A stretch of DNA of 64,000 nt, from positions 62,001 to 126,000 of the forward strand of contig NZ_BDBB01000017.1 in assembly GCF_001612765.1 (NCBI RefSeq), in the 5' to 3' direction. Positions 60,763 to 64,000 of this stretch are shown here, piece by piece. Below the pieces are notes generated by a model, which was not told the origin of the DNA, ran no database searches, and saw only the letters and a list, made by a program, of their open reading frames with translations. This DNA comes from Nocardia arthritidis NBRC 100137 (GTDB taxonomy: Bacteria; Actinomycetota; Actinomycetes; Mycobacteriales; Mycobacteriaceae). Made by a program: the position numbers and the translations under genes. How positions within the stretch are numbered: the first letter of the stretch is position 1; each line of letters begins with the position of its first letter.

Positions 60763-61046
60763 CTCCGCTTCAGCTAGTATCGGTTCGGCTCCGAAGGCGG
60801 AACCGTTGTCGCTCCCGGCCGGGTGGGAAGTGTCGTCAGGGACGGGCCGAGGCGGCGCCGCCCCTGACGACGCGCAGGCCCTGGTGCAGGGCTGGTCTCA
60901 GTCGCTCGGACCTGCCGGCATCGCCGACTTGCTCTTCCTGCCTTGCGACTGCTGCTCAACTCCATGATCGTTCGGTGTCGAGAAGTTCGGTTGCGCTGAT
61001 CAGACGATCGAGGAGCCGGGATTTGTGGCGGCAGCACAGCGCGGGC

Positions 61047-62388
61047 TCAGGCGTGGTCGGTGACGGCGAGTTCGATCATCATGGCAAGCCGTCTGCGGGG
61101 GTCGTCCAATCCGAGGTCGGTCACCACGGCCATCTTGCGCAGCCGGTTACGCACGGTGTTCTCGTGCACCCCTAGTTGCGCACCCGCCTCTGCCGGGTCG
61201 CCTTGCGCCTGCAACCAGGCGCGCAGCGTCGCCACATATCGGGTGGAGTTCGTGCGGTCGTGGCGCCGCAACTCCGAAATCGGCCCCCGCGTGGGGACGC
61301 GCCCGGAAAGCCCTGCGGTGCGCAACCGTTGGAGCAGGATTTCGTCCCACGACTCGTCGTAGGCGGGGGCGCAGCACCCGTTGATCGGGCCTCGTGCAGC
61401 GCCAGGCATTCGTCGGCCTCTCGGCGCGCCGAGGCCAATTCTGTGGCCCTTGCAACACCGCTGATGCCGGCCAGCACCGTCATCCGGGTGGGCAGTGCCG
61501 CTTGTCGCTCGCTTATCCAGCGGCGTGCTGCTCGTCTGCGATCCGACCCCGCAGCGCGAGCACCCGCAAACCCTCCGGCGCCAACCCCAGCCTGCTGGCC
61601 ACCGTCGCCGCGTCCGCCGCGCCTTCCAATAAACGGGTCACCGATTCGGATTCCACCTGACGTTCCAGGTCCGCGCTGGCCCGCGACCGCAGCAGATGCA
61701 GGGCCACCGTGCGCGCGCCGTCGGTCAGCGCCTGGTGTCGAGCCCCGTGTAGCGGCGCGGGGCATGACACCCATACCGAGCCCAGCAGTTGCCTGCCCAC
61801 ACGCACGGCCACGACCATCCGCCCCGTCATCGCGCGATCTGCCTGCGCGGGCACGAACAACGGTTCCGTCGAATCCGCCAAATGTGCGAAGACACCCTGC
61901 GTTTCGAACACCGCGCGCAACCACTGTGGCATCTGCCGCCCCAGGATCGTCTCCACCCGCGCGGGATCGAGGGGCTGCTGCGGTCTGGAATACGCCAGCA
62001 CCCGGGACAGGCGGTCCTCGATCGTCACTGCTCCGCCGACCGCGTCGGCCAGGCTGTCGGCCAAGGCGAACAAATCGGTCGGACCGCGACCGGCTTCGGT
62101 CTCGCGTCCTTCCAGCACCAACCCGTAGACCACCGCGGCCACCTCACTCCAGGCCACCGCGGGGTCGATCACCAGCACGGCGACCCCCTCGATCTTCGGC
62201 TCGTCGTCGGTTTGCTCATCCCCGCGGAAGAGCACGACGACAGCCCGCGCCGCCACCGCCCAGTCCACCACCTCCGATACCGAGCGCGCCCCGATCCCCA
62301 GCAGCACGTCGCCCGCTTCCGTCGGGTCATGCTCGGCTCCGTGAATCACCACACTGCGTAAGGGGGTGGACCGGGCACCCGAACCCAA
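61047..62388 (-). pseudogene. PucR/CdaR-family regulator, frameshifted
   Basis: From about 62388 the reverse strand reads SVVIHGAEHDPTEAGDVLLG, a GAF-like central domain (GGAVTIEDRLSRVLAYSRPQ) and RLLEGAADAATVASRLGLAP, ending at a stop near 61513. A second frame carries MTVLAGISGVARATELASAR. A third gives the C-terminal helix-turn-helix RYVATLRAWLQAQGDPAEAG and LGVHENTVRNRLRKMAVVTD. All domains of a PucR-type regulator are represented, but two frame changes separate them. Confidence 0.75.
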
Positions 62389-62610
62389 CCGCAGACGGAC
62401 CCCTGAGCGCCGGCACCCGCCGGTGCAGGCGACCGACGCCCCGCCGACATCGGCGAGTACGCCGTACCGAGCGCGCAGGCCGACGGAGTCTCAGCGGAAA
62501 CAGCCCCGGCACGAGCCCCTGCCACATATCGAACGGTACGCCTGCCAGGAGGCCCAGCTGGTGAGATCACCTACTCCACTCTCCGGTTCTGGCCTGCCGG
62601 TATGGCCGGG

Positions 62611-63131
62611 TCAGCCGCCGTGACCGGTCGAGGTTTGTTCGACGAGGGTTGCGGTAGCACGGTCGAGGAACTCGCAGAGCCTTCTGTGCTCGTCAGGGGT
62701 GAAGCGGTCCGTGAGGGCGCGTTCGAGCACGATGACTTCCTGGTAGGCACGGTCGAGCAGGCCATGGCCTGCCGGGGTGAGAGTGACGATGAGGACTTTG
62801 GCGTGCACCGGGGACGGTTGCCGGTCGACGAGTCCTTTGTTCTGCATGCCGGTCAGGACTTGGTGGCCATGCTCTGCTGGGTGACTCCGCACGCGCGAGC
62901 CAGTTGGGCGCCGGACATGGCGTCCTCGCGGGACAGGGTCAGCAGCACCGTGTATTGGGGTCGAGTCGCGGGCGAGATCATCGCGGTGGGGGAGGGCGTG
63001 GACGACGACAGGATCGGCGAGCAGGTCGTGGCGCCGGCGGGCACCGACGTGCGTCCGGCACATGAACGACCAGACGGCCGCGGTACTCGGTGGACCATGT
63101 TCAGCCGTGCTCGGGCTCTACCGGGAGCCAC
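62611..63131 (-). pseudogene. MarR-family regulator, one frameshift
   Basis: The reverse strand gives RPQYTVLLTLSREDAMSGAQ and ARACGVTQQSMAT. One extra A near 62865 shifts the frame to VLTGMQNKGLVDRQPSPVHA, LIVTLTPAGHGLLDRAYQEV and FTPDEHRRLCEFLDRATATL. Without that base the protein is a normal MarR winged helix with its beta-wing. A sequencing error is possible. The gene abuts the AraC-type regulator on the same strand. Confidence 0.75.
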
Positions 63132-63967
63132 AGTTCGGAGTCGGCCTCGGTCTTCTCCGGCGACAGGCGGGTGCGAAGTATCTCAGGGCCGGTGCGGGTG
63201 CGGTACGGGTTCGACGGGAACCACTCGGTGAACACGTCCCGCCACAGCTCCTGGACGGCCTGCAGTGCCGGCCCGGACGTGGTGAAGACCGCCCAGGTGC
63301 CGGCCGGGACGGTCAACGTGGTCGCGCCCTCCCGCTTGGCCGGAGAGGTAATGACGCCGTGGTGGTAGTCGAGTTCAGTGCCCTCGGCGCGGCTGGGGTC
63401 CATGCCGTCGCAGACCGAGACGATGCCGTGCGGCTCCTGGTCCGACAGCTTCTCCAGGCCCTGCAGAGTGTGCGGGTCGATCCTGCGGACAAAGTCAATG
63501 ATCGCCTGGTTCGGCCCAGCATGCACCAGCGGTACCCGGGTCTCGAGTCCGACGACGTCGAAGGCCGCCTTGTCCACGATGCGGTATCGCATACTGCTAC
63601 TCCCTTCGATGGTGAGGCGGAAAGCCATCCGGGACTGGGAGTTGAGCGCGGCGCCGGTACGCCGGGCCTCGCCCGGTCCGATGCCGTGCATGGCACGGAA
63701 TGCCCGCGCGAACGCCTCGCCGGAGCCATAGCCATAGCGCACCGCGATCTCCAGCAGCGTCTCACGCCCCGCGAGCACTTCGGCGCCCGCGAGGGTGAGC
63801 CGACGGCGCCGGACGTACTCCGACAGCGGCATGCCCGCGAGCGCGGAGAACATCCGACGCAGGTGGTACTCCGAGGTGGACGCGATGCGTGCCACCTCCT
63901 CCACGTCGCCAGCCCGGTCGAGATTGCACTCGATGTGCTCCATGGCCTGGTTCAGCCGCTCCAGCAT
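63101..63967 (-). CDS. AraC-family regulator with GyrI-like effector domain
   Basis: A 288-residue protein. The N-terminal double helix-turn-helix spans HIECNLDRAGDVEEVARIAS, EYHLRRMFSALAGMPLSEYV and EIAVRYGYGSGEAFARAFRA. The C-terminal GyrI/SOUL-like domain (MRYRIVDKAAFDVVGLETRV to TWAVFTTSGPALQAVQELWR) binds small hydrophobic ligands. The order is that of Rob/BmrR-like multidrug or xenobiotic sensors. No frameshift is seen and the start ATG is at 63967. Confidence 0.9.
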   Translation of the reverse strand: MLERLNQAMEHIECNLDRAGDVEEVARIASTSEYHLRRMFSALAGMPLSEYVRRRRLTLAGAEVLAGRETLLEIAVRYGYGSGEAFARAFRAMHGIGPGEARRTGAALNSQSRMAFRLTIEGSSSMRYRIVDKAAFDVVGLETRVPLVHAGPNQAIIDFVRRIDPHTLQGLEKLSDQEPHGIVSVCDGMDPSRAEGTELDYHHGVITSPAKREGATTLTVPAGTWAVFTTSGPALQAVQELWRDVFTEWFPSNPYRTRTGPEILRTRLSPEKTEADSELWLPVEPEHG

Positions 63968-64000
63968 GCCCGCCTCTTTCCTCTTCCCTCACCGCCACTC

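Overview
The window is high-G+C actinobacterial DNA. A PknK-like kinase, a FadD36-like acyl-CoA ligase, a DUF3068 membrane protein and many GntR/Lrp/PadR/MarR regulators point to the order Mycobacteriales, most likely a Nocardia or Rhodococcus relative. That placement is inferred from gene families, not from a marker gene. Much of the window reads as an integrated, repeatedly rearranged accessory region. A tyrosine recombinase, an AbrB-like gene and short repeats lie beside the 3' end of a tRNA-Leu(GAG) gene (56210-56294). Everything to the left is full of IS relics and broken genes.

Layout. 1-2.7 kb: partial Ser/Thr kinase, then IS256 and Tn554-type relics. 2.8-6.4 kb: Ni/Co transporter, then broken amidase, reductase, FAH-family and DUF3500 genes. 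6.5-13.4 kb: isochorismatase-fold protein, FadD36-like ligase, Lrp regulator and a transketolase-like/E1 TPP enzyme. 13.6-17 kb: minus-strand operon of NTF2-like protein, hydratase, FAH hydrolase and DUF3500 protein. 17-30 kb: duplicated, partly inverted copies of a luciferase-like monooxygenase (LLM)/hydrolase locus, ribBA, an intact IS110, then the complete LLM, hydrolase, two GntR regulators, flavin reductase and a ribB remnant.

30-50 kb is the most coherent part. Four genes (NDP-forming acyl-CoA synthetase, enoyl-CoA hydratase, amidohydrolase, SDR) resemble a non-thiolytic phenylpropanoid side-chain shortening module. They are followed by a PabB-PabA fusion, gentisate 1,2-dioxygenase, fumarylpyruvate hydrolase and two tandem LigM/Dmt-type tetrahydrofolate (THF)-dependent O-demethylases. 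Then come metF, folD and purU, which recycle methyl-THF, and folC (frameshifted), folP and a PadR regulator. The picture is a methoxyaromatic pathway that carries both its own C1-oxidation branch and its own folate-supply genes. Four perfect ATGT-N8-ACAT PadR-type operators, one before each of the gentisate, O-demethylase, metF and folP units, suggest a single PadR regulon.

50-56 kb: decayed acyl-CoA ligase, a helical-repeat protein, an IS701-type relic with intact ends, and the integrase/tRNA junction. 57-64 kb looks like host backbone: LysR with a YeiH-type transporter, DksA/TraR zinc finger, CBS-BON protein and several regulators, three of them frameshifted. Frameshifts are common across the window. 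Some may be assembly errors, so pseudogene calls resting on one indel should be read with care.
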